The position numbers and the translations under genes were made by a program. The notes below the pieces were generated by a model. The model did no database searches and was not told the origin of the DNA. It saw nothing but the letters and a program-made list of their open reading frames with translations. Of a stretch of DNA of 64,000 nt, positions 34,279 through 43,290 are shown piece after piece (within the stretch, counting starts at the first letter, position 1; each line of letters begins with the position of its first letter). Origin of the DNA: Oribacterium sp. NK2B42 (lineage in GTDB: Bacteria; Bacillota; Clostridia; Lachnospirales; Lachnospiraceae); NCBI RefSeq assembly GCF_000424445.1, contig NZ_AUJX01000007.1:1-64000 (forward strand), given 5' to 3'.

Positions 34279-34308
34279 GGGACGGTTCTCGCCGGCGAGA
34301 ACCGTCCC
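34279..34308. repeat. 30-bp perfect palindrome (GGGGAC family)
   Basis: GGGACGGTTCTCGCC followed directly by its reverse complement, no loop. The same core lies at 63886-63933 with 9 more bases on each arm, and a variant at 29682. It interrupts a GGDEF reading frame on the minus strand exactly at the GGD codons and may also terminate the SufCB transcript. Confidence 0.85.
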
Positions 34309-34438
34309 CGCCCCATCTTGCTACACGTCCCTCGGTTCCGATACCGTTTTTCAATTCATCATCCACCATATGCAGCACTGTATTTCCGTACAGATGACCG
34401 TAGGTGTCATTAAAAGACTTGAAATTGTCTATATCCAT
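34303..34438 (-). pseudogene. GGDEF-domain remnant interrupted by a palindrome
   Basis: About 45 residues of a diguanylate cyclase domain on the minus strand: MDIDNFKSFNDTYGHLYGN, then GRVARWGGD, where the palindrome starts inside the GGDEF motif. The frame then reads palindrome sequence and stops without further homology. The upstream part of the gene is also missing (a TGA lies seven codons before the MDIDNF start region). The scar sits next to a complete FIST-GGDEF gene on the other strand. The rest of 34243-34626 is AT-rich leader with no other gene. Confidence 0.75.
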
Positions 34439-34626
34439 AAGAAAACCTCAAAATAATAAGTCCGAAAACAGGTGTTTTCGAAATCACCTCTTGTTTTAAA
34501 CTGATAAAAACCAGAAACCTGTCGATAAATACCCTATAAATCTTTTATTCACAAAACCTTCTGCAGCTTTTTAAGTGATATAAAAGCTGTTTTATTGATA
34601 CAGGAATAACCAAAAGGAGACTATGA

Positions 34627-36402
34627 GTGAAACAGTTTCAAGTTACATTTCAAAAACCGGAAGACTCCGTGGAAGCCTTACATAAATTAAGAGAACAAAC
34701 CGGTCCGGGGCAGGAAGATCATTTACTTTTTCAGCTTTTCAGCAGATCTCTGGAAAGATATGCCATCGAGTATGTTTGTAAGAAGCTGGAAAATGAATTC
34801 CCCGGTGCCGCCTATGTCGGTTGTTCAACGGCAGGGAGCATCATTGAGGGGGATCTGAGTACAGATACTTATGCTCTGGTTTGCACCTTGTTTGAATCAC
34901 CTACAGCAAAAGTGGATGTAAAACAGTATCGTCTGGATATGGAAAGTGTTGACGGTGTTATGCCAAAGGTTGTCAGCTTTGCCAATGAGAACAGCTGGGT
35001 TAAAGCCATACTTTTTTATACTACGGTATGGAAAACTTCCATGACAAAGCTATGCACCGGTCTTGATGAAGTAAGATCTGACGTCCACATCATTGGCGGC
35101 GGAGCTTTCAATGCTGCCCTGGATTCCTTCTCCTCCTATGTACTTTCGAATGGAGGAAATGCTGCTGATCACAGTATAGTATTTGTTTTTATAGGCGGAG
35201 ATGATCTGGTTGTGAACAGCAGATATATCAGCGGCTGGAAACCCCTTGGCAAATATATGGATATTACGAAAGCAATGGGTAATGTCCTTCAGGAGATCGA
35301 TGGTGTCAGTGCATTCAACATTTACCACCGCTACCTGAAAATCGAAAATGACGATACCTTTTTGTACAATACCCTTGAATTCCCGTACATCATCAAGAGA
35401 AACGGAATCGACATCCTCCGTCACCCTCAGCAATGTCTGAAGGACGGTTCTCTTGTCATGGCTTCTGATGTGGAGAATACTTCAAAGATAAGACTTGCTT
35501 ATGGAGATCCTGTAACCATCATGGAATCCATATATCAGAATATCCGGGAAATACGAAAAGAAGACCCTGATGTCATCATGATCTTTTCCTGTGCAGGAAG
35601 AAAAGCCTTTTGGGGAGATAATGAGATCGGAAATGAAACCAAAGCCTTTGAGACTATAGCTCCTTCATCGGGTTTCTATACCATAAGTGAATTCCTGAGA
35701 ACGGATGACAACGTAAACCAGCACAATCTTACTCTGGTCCTGGCTACCCTGAAGGAAATGATCCCTGGAAGAAAGCCCCGGAAAAAGACCTCCTGTGAGG
35801 AGCTTCATGGCAATAAGAGACTTTCAACCGTTGAACGTCTTGCAAACTTTATAGAACAGGCTACAAGTGAACTTGAAACCGCCAACGAACAGCTCTCAGA
35901 CATGAATCAAAAGCTCAGTAATATGGCTATCACCGACGGACTGACACAGCTGCTTAATCGTGGCGAGATACAGAGGAGGATAACAGAAGCTGCTGAGTCG
36001 GATTCCCGTGAGACTGTTTCCCTTGTCATGATGGATATCGATGATTTCAAAAAAATTAATGATACCTTCGGACATAATGAAGGCGATAATGTAATCCGTA
36101 CCCTGGCAGAGGTAATGAAGAAACAAACCTCTGAAATAGCAGATGCTTCGGCAGGACGATGGGGTGGTGAAGAATTCATGATTCTGCTTCCCGGAATGAG
36201 CAAGGAGAAAGCTTTTGAAATTGCAGAAGCAATCCGAAAGGCCTTTTCTGACATCACCTTTCCTCTGGCCGGAAACTGCACCATAAGTCTGGGTGTGGCA
36301 GAAAAACAGAACCCGGAATCCGGAGACAGCCTTACTTCCCATGCAGATCAGGTGCTTTATGAAGCAAAAAATACAGGCAAAAACAAAACTGTGATTTATT
36401 AA
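34627..36402 (+). CDS. FIST sensor fused to an active-type GGDEF diguanylate cyclase
   Basis: A 591-residue cytoplasmic signalling protein. Residues 1-380 form FIST_N and FIST_C domains (AAYVGCSTAGSIIEGDLST; later DPDVIMIFSCAGRKAFWG), a small-ligand sensor thought to bind amino acids or similar molecules. A coiled-coil linker (EQATSELETANEQLSDMNQ) joins it to the GGDEF domain with TDGLTQLLNRGEIQRR, MMDIDDFKKINDTFGHNEGD and intact RWGGEEF at residues 513-517. No RxxD inhibitory site stands before it. It should make c-di-GMP in response to its ligand. The start is GTG with AAGGAGA six bases upstream. The next gene is a candidate phosphodiesterase. Confidence 0.9.
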   Translation: MKQFQVTFQKPEDSVEALHKLREQTGPGQEDHLLFQLFSRSLERYAIEYVCKKLENEFPGAAYVGCSTAGSIIEGDLSTDTYALVCTLFESPTAKVDVKQYRLDMESVDGVMPKVVSFANENSWVKAILFYTTVWKTSMTKLCTGLDEVRSDVHIIGGGAFNAALDSFSSYVLSNGGNAADHSIVFVFIGGDDLVVNSRYISGWKPLGKYMDITKAMGNVLQEIDGVSAFNIYHRYLKIENDDTFLYNTLEFPYIIKRNGIDILRHPQQCLKDGSLVMASDVENTSKIRLAYGDPVTIMESIYQNIREIRKEDPDVIMIFSCAGRKAFWGDNEIGNETKAFETIAPSSGFYTISEFLRTDDNVNQHNLTLVLATLKEMIPGRKPRKKTSCEELHGNKRLSTVERLANFIEQATSELETANEQLSDMNQKLSNMAITDGLTQLLNRGEIQRRITEAAESDSRETVSLVMMDIDDFKKINDTFGHNEGDNVIRTLAEVMKKQTSEIADASAGRWGGEEFMILLPGMSKEKAFEIAEAIRKAFSDITFPLAGNCTISLGVAEKQNPESGDSLTSHADQVLYEAKNTGKNKTVIY

Positions 36403-36426
36403 TGATTGTAAAACTATTTTTCCCTG

Positions 36427-36460
36427 TATCGGACAGGTCGGTTCACCGCCTGTCCGATAT
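36427..36460 (+). terminator. Hairpin after the FIST-GGDEF gene, likely terminator
   Basis: TATCGGACAGG pairs with CCTGTCCGATA around TCGGTTCACCG, followed by ttatttcgtctt. A further inverted pair CACATTT/AAATGTG at about 36484-36504 lies in the leader of the next gene. Confidence 0.7.
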
Positions 36461-36629
36461 TATTTCGTCTTAAAAATAGTGACACATTTGTGAGAAAAAT
36501 GTGCTATTATAGTATCAGAAATAATTTTTGTAAGTAACCTGTGCGGAAAAAGTTTTTTTGTTACCTGCGCAATGAAGATAACTAAGCTCAACGATAAATT
36601 TTACACAGAATATCACGGAGCTGAAAAAT

Positions 36630-39600
36630 ATGGATGGTTCTGCAAATTTAACTGATATAAGTAATATAAGTAAACAATTTCATTCTCTTAATATCCCTGC
36701 GGAGCTTCAATTTGATCCGTTGACAGGGCTTCTTAGCCGTGGCTCATTTCTCAAAAAAGCCCAAAGCGATATCCCAAAGATCATAGAAAGATACGGTCAG
36801 GCCGTAGTTCTCACCCTTGACTTAAAAGACATGAAGGGTTTCAATACAAGCTTCGGTCAGGAGGCGGGAGACCGTCTGCTCTGCAGCATATCGGATATCC
36901 TGAAGCAGCATTTCGGAAGCACATACTGTTCAAGATTCGGAGAAGACCGTTTCTACGTCTTTACAAGAGCAGCGGGAATCGATATCGAGCTTAACGGAAT
37001 CATTAAACAGATACAGAATATAAATCATGGGCAATCCCTGCCTGTACGTATGGGCATCTACGGTATAGATGATGAAAAAATATCCGTAGATGTTGCCTGC
37101 AACAGGGCTCGTATGGCCTGCGATACCCTGAGAAATAATTATAATTCCGGCTTCGTGTGGTTTGACGAAAAGCTGGCAGACGAAAGCGCCAGGAAGGACT
37201 ATATCGTCAGAAATCTTGGTAATGCTATCGAGCGTGGCTGGATCCGGATATGCCTGCAGCCTGTGATGCGTACACTTACGGGTGAACTCTGCGGATTTGA
37301 GGCTCTTTCCCGCTGGGATGACCCAACCTATGGCTTACTGTATCCTGATGACTTTATACAGCTTTTGGAATTGAACAGGATTTCCTATAATCTTGACTTT
37401 TATGTGGTAAAGCAGGTAGCAAAACTCCTTCGGGAAAGGCAGGAAAAGGGGCTCCCGGTGGTACCTGTTTCTGTTAACCTTTCAAGAACTGACTTTGTAT
37501 TTAACGACCCCGTAACTGATATTTCCACACTTACAGAGTCCTTAGGCATACGCAGAAGTCTCATAAACATTGAGATAACCGAAACCTCCCTGGTGTCAGG
37601 CAACGGAATCATCTCAGGAGCTATAGAACGATTCCATAAGGCAGGCTTCCAGGTTTGGATGGATGATTTCGGAAGCGGCTATTCCTCCCTTAACGTCCTT
37701 AAGGATTTTCTTTTTGACGAAATAAAGATAGATATGGGTTTTTTCAATAATTTCAATGACAAGGCGAAGACCATAGTGTCCATGATCGTTGAGATGTCCA
37801 AAAAGCTTGGTATGCATACATTGGCAGAAGGAGTTGAGACAGAAGATCAGCTCAGCTTCCTTAAAAGCATCGGCTGTGAAAAGATCCAGGGTAATATCTT
37901 TTCAAAAGCACTTCCCTATGAAAGTCTCATGAAGCAGTTAGAAGCTGACGGAGTCCGGTGGGAAACCAGAAATGTTTCTGCCATGTATGATAAAGCAGGA
38001 CTCACCAATGTTATCGTGGACAATCCTGTTTCGCTGTTCCTTACAGACGGTAAAACCTTCAAGGGAATTTACAGTAACGAGGACTTCAATGAGATCCTCC
38101 TTACAGCAGGCTATAAGGATCTCAAAGCTCTGGAGGCGGACATGAACCATCCCGAAAGCCCTAAGGGAAGAAAATGCCGGGATCTGGCTTTCAAAGCGGA
38201 GGCAAATAATGCGGAAGAGTACATGACCTTCCTCGCAAACGGTAATTTTTATAAGCTTTCCTTCCGGATACTTTCCTCCTGCGATGATCTTTCTGTTATA
38301 TTTGCCACCATGGACAGTCTGGTTTATGAGCAGGAGAAACAGTTCACTTCAGAGCTTGATGCCCTGGCCAGAAAGCTGATGTTCAATTTCGACAGTATTC
38401 ATTACGTCGATACAGATGAACATAAAGGAACCATTATCTCCACCAGTATTCCTTCCGAAACCGTGGGGAGTACCATCGAGAATACTGAAAGCTACTATTC
38501 GGAAAATGTATCAAACTATATCCATCCCGATGAGCAGGAAAGATGGAGAAGCTTTGTCTCCCCGGAGAACATAAAGACCAAATTGAAGGAGAACAAAAAC
38601 GGAACCTTTTCTGCACTGTTCCGTATGCGCAAGATTGACGGCAGCTACGAATGGACTGAGGTTACTGTTACTTCCTTCAGAGGTGCCAATGCCCACAGGC
38701 TGCTCGTAAGCTCAAAGCCAGCCATCATTAACGACCCGGAGACTATGTGGATCATCGAAGGGCTTTTGAAAAAAGGCACCATTTCTTCAGACCGTCACAT
38801 CGAAGCAGAAAATGCCTGGGAATTCCTTATGAACAAAAGCAGTATCCCGATATTCTGGAAGGACACACGGCTCAGGTACCTGGGAGCAAGCAAGGCTTTT
38901 TATGAATATTATGACCTGTCACCGGAAAAACTGATAGGTAAAACAGACGCGGAGCTGGGACTTCGTATCGACGGCATCTCCACTGCAAACATGGATAAGG
39001 AGATCATCAACAAGGGCGAAGTAGTCATTAAAGCATTGGGCAAAAATGTGGTGGACGGTGTAGTTCATCATATAGCTGTCAGCAAGTATCCGATGTATAA
39101 CATGGGTAAGATTTGCGGACTTATCGGGTTCTTTGTAGATACGGAAGAGATACATACAACTGACGAAGCCCGAAGGCTTGATCTGGAGGATCCTGTTACC
39201 GGACTTATGAACATGAAGGGGCTTATGGTCGCAATGCTGGATCTCGATGATAACTATAAGAAAAACAGGGAGAACTATGCTCATATTTCCTGTGAAATAA
39301 AAGAATATTCCGGCATCATAGAGGATTATGGCGATGCTGCCGGACAGGAGCTTTTGAAAAAAACCGCGGATATACTAAGAGCTGTTTTCGGTACCGGTTT
39401 CATTCTCTCAAGAACCAATGGCGGTGTGTTTTCCATAGCCAGAAAAACCACAAGCTTTAACGGCATGATGGGTCTCGTACAAAAGGCGGAAGCTGAAGTA
39501 CGTAAAATTGATATGCTGAACGGATTTAAGTGTACCATACATGCTGATTTCGGCATGGCCAGGGCTTCTGAAGTCAGCTCTGTGCAGCAGCTGGTAAATC

Positions 39601-39650
39601 TTTCCTACACCAGAATGAGAAGGAAAAGAGAACCGGATTATGAAACCTGA
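36630..39650 (+). CDS. GGDEF-EAL-PAS-GGDEF c-di-GMP phosphodiesterase
   Basis: A 1006-residue cytoplasmic protein with four recognisable parts. First, a GGDEF-like domain whose signature is GEDRF (residues 104-108), so catalysis is unlikely. Second, a full EAL domain: EAL at 224-226, VSVNLSR, IEITETSLV, MDDFGSGYSSL, EIKIDMGFF, LAEGVET and KIQGNIFSKAL keep all the usual metal and catalytic positions, so c-di-GMP hydrolysis is expected. Third, PAS-like regions, the clearest around ARLRYLG-type FWKDTRLRYLGASKAFYEYY. Fourth, a second degenerate GGDEF domain with RTNGGVFSI. The degenerate domains may bind GTP to regulate EAL. It likely opposes the FIST-GGDEF cyclase upstream. Confidence 0.9.
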   Translation: MDGSANLTDISNISKQFHSLNIPAELQFDPLTGLLSRGSFLKKAQSDIPKIIERYGQAVVLTLDLKDMKGFNTSFGQEAGDRLLCSISDILKQHFGSTYCSRFGEDRFYVFTRAAGIDIELNGIIKQIQNINHGQSLPVRMGIYGIDDEKISVDVACNRARMACDTLRNNYNSGFVWFDEKLADESARKDYIVRNLGNAIERGWIRICLQPVMRTLTGELCGFEALSRWDDPTYGLLYPDDFIQLLELNRISYNLDFYVVKQVAKLLRERQEKGLPVVPVSVNLSRTDFVFNDPVTDISTLTESLGIRRSLINIEITETSLVSGNGIISGAIERFHKAGFQVWMDDFGSGYSSLNVLKDFLFDEIKIDMGFFNNFNDKAKTIVSMIVEMSKKLGMHTLAEGVETEDQLSFLKSIGCEKIQGNIFSKALPYESLMKQLEADGVRWETRNVSAMYDKAGLTNVIVDNPVSLFLTDGKTFKGIYSNEDFNEILLTAGYKDLKALEADMNHPESPKGRKCRDLAFKAEANNAEEYMTFLANGNFYKLSFRILSSCDDLSVIFATMDSLVYEQEKQFTSELDALARKLMFNFDSIHYVDTDEHKGTIISTSIPSETVGSTIENTESYYSENVSNYIHPDEQERWRSFVSPENIKTKLKENKNGTFSALFRMRKIDGSYEWTEVTVTSFRGANAHRLLVSSKPAIINDPETMWIIEGLLKKGTISSDRHIEAENAWEFLMNKSSIPIFWKDTRLRYLGASKAFYEYYDLSPEKLIGKTDAELGLRIDGISTANMDKEIINKGEVVIKALGKNVVDGVVHHIAVSKYPMYNMGKICGLIGFFVDTEEIHTTDEARRLDLEDPVTGLMNMKGLMVAMLDLDDNYKKNRENYAHISCEIKEYSGIIEDYGDAAGQELLKKTADILRAVFGTGFILSRTNGGVFSIARKTTSFNGMMGLVQKAEAEVRKIDMLNGFKCTIHADFGMARASEVSSVQQLVNLSYTRMRRKREPDYET

Positions 39651-39686
39651 GCCTTGCCGTGCACGTAACTATATTAAGGAGGTTTT

Positions 39687-42287
39687 ATGAAGAAACATTT
39701 ACTGACTGCTGTGCTGATGGCAGCCTCAATTTCCCTTGCCGGATGTAACGGAAATAATCCGAAGCCTCAGCCCTCGGGAGAAGCGGAATCCTCAGCTCAG
39801 GAGACCGAAGCTGAATCCGCCGATGGATCGGAAAACTCAGGAGAAGCATCGGAATCAACAGAAGGAAAAGAAGAAAAGGCAGCTAATACGGAAAAGAAAT
39901 CCGAGCCGATAAAGCTTCCAGATTTCGATTTCACTAAAGAAAATTTTCCAAGGCTTGATGGTTCCACCTCAACTGTACCTCTCGGTAAAACTCTGACCTC
40001 AGCGCTTCTTGGCATAAGTGAAAAAGAAGCCGAAGATTTCTGCGTATTCAACCGAACCACCCAGTCCTTCCGGAATCTTCTTGCGGGAGAGGCCGACATG
40101 CTCATCGTAGGAGAGCCCAATGCCAAGGTCTTTCAGGAAATGGCAGATGCAGGCTTCAAGTACCGTATAGAGGATTTTGCAACCGATGCACTTATCTTTG
40201 TGGTCAATAAGGATAACCCGGTTGATAACCTGACCACCGATCAGATCAGAGACATCTATTCCGGAAAGATCACCAACTGGAAGGAAGTAGGAGGTAATGA
40301 TGCCGAGATCAAGGCCTTCCAGCGTAATGAAGGCGCCGGCTCACAGGCACTTATCCTGAAGCACATCATGAAGGATACTCCTATGGTTACTCCGCCTTCA
40401 AGTCTTGTAGCTTCGGAAATGGGCGAGTTGATGACAGCGGTTAAATCCTACGACAATTCCGCCAATGCCATCGGCTATTCCGTATACTACTACGCCAATG
40501 ATATGGAAAAGGCAAAGGGTTTAAAGATCATTTCCGTTGACGGAGTAAAGCCTGAGCCTGCAACCATCCGTGATAAGAAGTATCCTCATCGTAATGCATA
40601 CTATGCCGTTATTCCCGAGGAGACAGACCCCGCGGACAACAGAGCTAAAGCCGCAAGAGTTATCTACGACTGGATCATGTCTGCAGACGGTCAGCGCCTT
40701 GTCGCTTCAAAGGGTTACGTTTCCGTCATGGATGTATCCATGTACGATGACAAGGGTGTCGAAGCAAAGCCTGCACCTGAGGCAAACTACACCCGCCTTA
40801 ATGACGCACCCGAAGGCACACTTACCTCAGTGGAGCCCGGCGGTGATTACGGCTTACTGCTTCCTTATTGCGGCAGTCCTCTCGTTGTGGATGTCCAGTA
40901 CGGCGAGGATGAGAGTTACTCTTATATCGGCGGATACATGTGCGGCTTCTTTGATACAAAGGGACGCCTCATTACAGATCCTGTTTACAACAGCATTGAG
41001 GTTCTTTCCTACTATGATCCTGCAGATTACAATGAGTTTTATCTGCCGTATTATGAAGTATGTAAGTACGACCCTGTTGAAGGTGCAAAGAACAACAGCT
41101 CAGATGAGTTAGATGTTCCGGATGAAAACATTCACCGCCAGCTCATCTCTCCGGACGGAAGCTTTGTTTCACCTGAATACGGCTACATCAGCGGCATGAA
41201 GGATCATGTATTATGTAAAGCCAACTCTGAAACCAATGATTTCGTAATCTACGATAACAAAGGAAATATCGTTCTCGATTACAAAACCTTGGATGAAGCC
41301 AATGACGGAAAACTTACGGAGCTTCTCAATGATACCGATTCTCTGTATGACGTTTCCTATGGAGACGGCTACTATGTATTCTACCTGTATGACAGTTACT
41401 ACTACATTGATGAAAACGACCACAAGATAGCTATGGGTCCTTTCCAGTATGCACAGCCTTTCACCGACGGAACTGCATTTGCACGAAAGGATGACTGTGC
41501 AGTCATCATCAATAAGCTGGGCGACAACATCCTTGGCAACAACTATGTTTACGCAGACAAGCTTAAGAACGGCAATATGCTTGGTGTTGCAGAAGACCAT
41601 GTGGACGTCATTGATCCAAAGGGTTATCTCATCAAGACCATCGACGGTTTCGACAGCTCCGGAGTATATCAGTGGGGCTTCTATGCAAGTAAATATACCG
41701 AGGATTCACGCTGGAGAAGAGCAGTATTTGACAACGACGGCAACGAACTCTTCAGAGATGATGATGACTCATGGCAGTACTGTGACAAGATCCCCGTAGC
41801 CTATGCAACCGGAACAGAGGACGGTCCAAACAACTCCTATGAGATCAAGAATACAGGCGTATGGCTCATGAATGTTCAGACTGGCAAACGTATCTTTATT
41901 AAGGGTGCCGATTATGCCAATGCCTTCTACACCTTAAACGGTGTGGCAGATGTACCGTATATCGCCGTAAGCTCTTATGATGACACAACCGGTAAAAACC
42001 ATCAGTGGATGTATGACGAGAATCTGAATGAGCTTATGGATTATGACGGTTATGTCAATGTTGTCAGCGACAATCTGACCAATGAATGGCTGTTCTTGGG
42101 CTCAGAGGATTACAATGACAGCTGCAGGATCTATAACAAAGACCTGAAGGTTATATTGGAAACCAAGGCTTATCCATATCTGTACGATGGTTATGCTTCA
42201 TTCTTCGACGGAGATTCCTATGCTTGTGTTGACAAGAAGGGAAATGAAATTTTCCGCTATGTGATGACATCACTTGGAGAAGATTGA
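39687..42287 (+). CDS. PstS-like binding lipoprotein with a WG-like propeller tail
   Basis: An 866-residue surface lipoprotein. The signal MKKHLLTAVLMAASISLAGC gives a lipobox; a Ser/Glu-rich linker follows to about residue 75. Residues 85-350 are a phosphate-type substrate-binding domain (RLDGSTSTVPLGKTLTSAL, DQIRDIYSGKITNWKEVGG, RNEGAGSQALILKHIM), as in PstS. The final 500 residues are repeated Tyr/Asp/Gly-rich beta units (GYMCGFFDTKGRLITDPVY, SPDGSFVSPEYGYISG, KKGNEIFRY) of the WG or KWG type, expected to form a propeller. No permease genes are adjacent, so it may sense rather than import its ligand. AAGGAGG precedes the ATG. Confidence 0.85.
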   Translation: MKKHLLTAVLMAASISLAGCNGNNPKPQPSGEAESSAQETEAESADGSENSGEASESTEGKEEKAANTEKKSEPIKLPDFDFTKENFPRLDGSTSTVPLGKTLTSALLGISEKEAEDFCVFNRTTQSFRNLLAGEADMLIVGEPNAKVFQEMADAGFKYRIEDFATDALIFVVNKDNPVDNLTTDQIRDIYSGKITNWKEVGGNDAEIKAFQRNEGAGSQALILKHIMKDTPMVTPPSSLVASEMGELMTAVKSYDNSANAIGYSVYYYANDMEKAKGLKIISVDGVKPEPATIRDKKYPHRNAYYAVIPEETDPADNRAKAARVIYDWIMSADGQRLVASKGYVSVMDVSMYDDKGVEAKPAPEANYTRLNDAPEGTLTSVEPGGDYGLLLPYCGSPLVVDVQYGEDESYSYIGGYMCGFFDTKGRLITDPVYNSIEVLSYYDPADYNEFYLPYYEVCKYDPVEGAKNNSSDELDVPDENIHRQLISPDGSFVSPEYGYISGMKDHVLCKANSETNDFVIYDNKGNIVLDYKTLDEANDGKLTELLNDTDSLYDVSYGDGYYVFYLYDSYYYIDENDHKIAMGPFQYAQPFTDGTAFARKDDCAVIINKLGDNILGNNYVYADKLKNGNMLGVAEDHVDVIDPKGYLIKTIDGFDSSGVYQWGFYASKYTEDSRWRRAVFDNDGNELFRDDDDSWQYCDKIPVAYATGTEDGPNNSYEIKNTGVWLMNVQTGKRIFIKGADYANAFYTLNGVADVPYIAVSSYDDTTGKNHQWMYDENLNELMDYDGYVNVVSDNLTNEWLFLGSEDYNDSCRIYNKDLKVILETKAYPYLYDGYASFFDGDSYACVDKKGNEIFRYVMTSLGED

Positions 42288-42372
42288 AAATGATCCGAAA
42301 TATGGATGGCGCAACCGGGCATTTATGAATAAAATCACATTAAACATTATTCAATAACAGGGGGACAGAATC

Positions 42373-42948
42373 ATGAAGGAAGGAATAAAAGTCAATCGAA
42401 AGATTGGCATCGTGGGCGTTCTGCTCGTTGTATGTCTGGCAGCAGTACTGGTAATAGCTAAAGGAAAGCTTGGAGGCAGTGTAGGAGACGATGCCGCTAT
42501 CCGAAGCAAACCAAAAGCGGCACCCGCAGGTTCGGTAGATCCAAATGTAATCACAAGGGGAACAAGCCTGTGGCAGGGTCAGAGTTTTATGACCAACGCC
42601 AAAAACGCTCTTAATATGGTCAACCAGCAAAGAGCCGGAAGCGGACTTGCCGCTCTCGAGTGGGATGACAGCCTTGCCGCCTGCGCGATGATAAGAGCAA
42701 CGGAGCTTCCATCACTCTTTTCACATTCAAGACCGGATGGCACCGACTGGTACACCGTAGCACCAAACATTATGTATGGTGAAAATCTCGCACAGGGCTA
42801 TAATTCTCCGGACGCTGCGGTGAACGCGTGGATGAACTCCCCTGCGCACCGCGATAACATAATGAACGCAAGCTTCAAGTCCTGCGGAATAGGCATCTAT
42901 GAAAGCGGCGGAAAGTGGTACTGGGGACAGGAATTCGGATACTACTAA
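42373..42948 (+). CDS. CAP-domain (SCP/PR1) extracellular protein
   Basis: A 191-residue membrane-anchored protein. One hydrophobic helix (IVGVLLVVCLAAVLVIA) near the N-terminus tethers it outside the cell. Residues 75-191 are a CAP domain: ALNMVNQQRAGSGLAALEWD, LPSLFSHSRPDGTDW, MYGENLAQGYNSPDAAVNAW and SPAHRDNIMNASFKSCGIGI carry the conserved His/Glu/Glu/His cavity residues. The role of bacterial CAP proteins is mostly unknown; some act on the wall or bind lipids. It closes the c-di-GMP/surface gene block. Confidence 0.9.
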   Translation: MKEGIKVNRKIGIVGVLLVVCLAAVLVIAKGKLGGSVGDDAAIRSKPKAAPAGSVDPNVITRGTSLWQGQSFMTNAKNALNMVNQQRAGSGLAALEWDDSLAACAMIRATELPSLFSHSRPDGTDWYTVAPNIMYGENLAQGYNSPDAAVNAWMNSPAHRDNIMNASFKSCGIGIYESGGKWYWGQEFGYY

Positions 42949-42962
42949 ATATCATTTACCAC

Positions 42963-43127
42963 TAGGCTGGCCGGCAGGAGCCGGAGAGCATCATTTAAAG
43001 CCGAAACACTTCATCAGAAAAAACTAAAATCGGATCCCTTAGAATCAAGTGGTTCTAAGGGGTCCGTTTTTGATTTTTCAAGACTCAGCTTAACGGCTCT
43101 AAATGGATGCCCTCCGGCTCCGGTCTA
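42963..43127. repeat. Long palindromic element, copy A (degraded)
   Basis: A 165-bp imperfect inverted repeat beginning TAGGCTGGCCGG and ending CCGGCTCCGGTCTA. The centre is CGGATCCCTTAGAA / TTCTAAGGGGTCCG, a 14-bp stem with one G-T pair. Its right arm (AGTGGTTCTAAGGGGTC..., TTTTTGATTTTTCA, ATGGATGCCC) matches the right arm of copy B at 59001 closely. It fills most of the gap between the CAP gene and the homoserine dehydrogenase gene; the remaining bases to 43290 hold only an extended -10 promoter (TGGTATAAT, 43252-43260). Confidence 0.8.
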
Positions 43128-43290
43128 CATATACACTGGCTGGACTGTTACTCCCATTAGTAGAATTATCGTTGATATTACTTAAATGAAATTGAACATA
43201 TGACCTATAGTGTGTTAAGATTTCATGAGTTACATTTATGCCATTTCTGTTTGGTATAATCATTAAGAATTAAGATTAATCGGAGCGATC

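Noticed and set aside
34627-42948. c-di-GMP riboswitches upstream of the signalling genes
   Set aside because: The leaders were read for the GEMM-type core and none was convincing.
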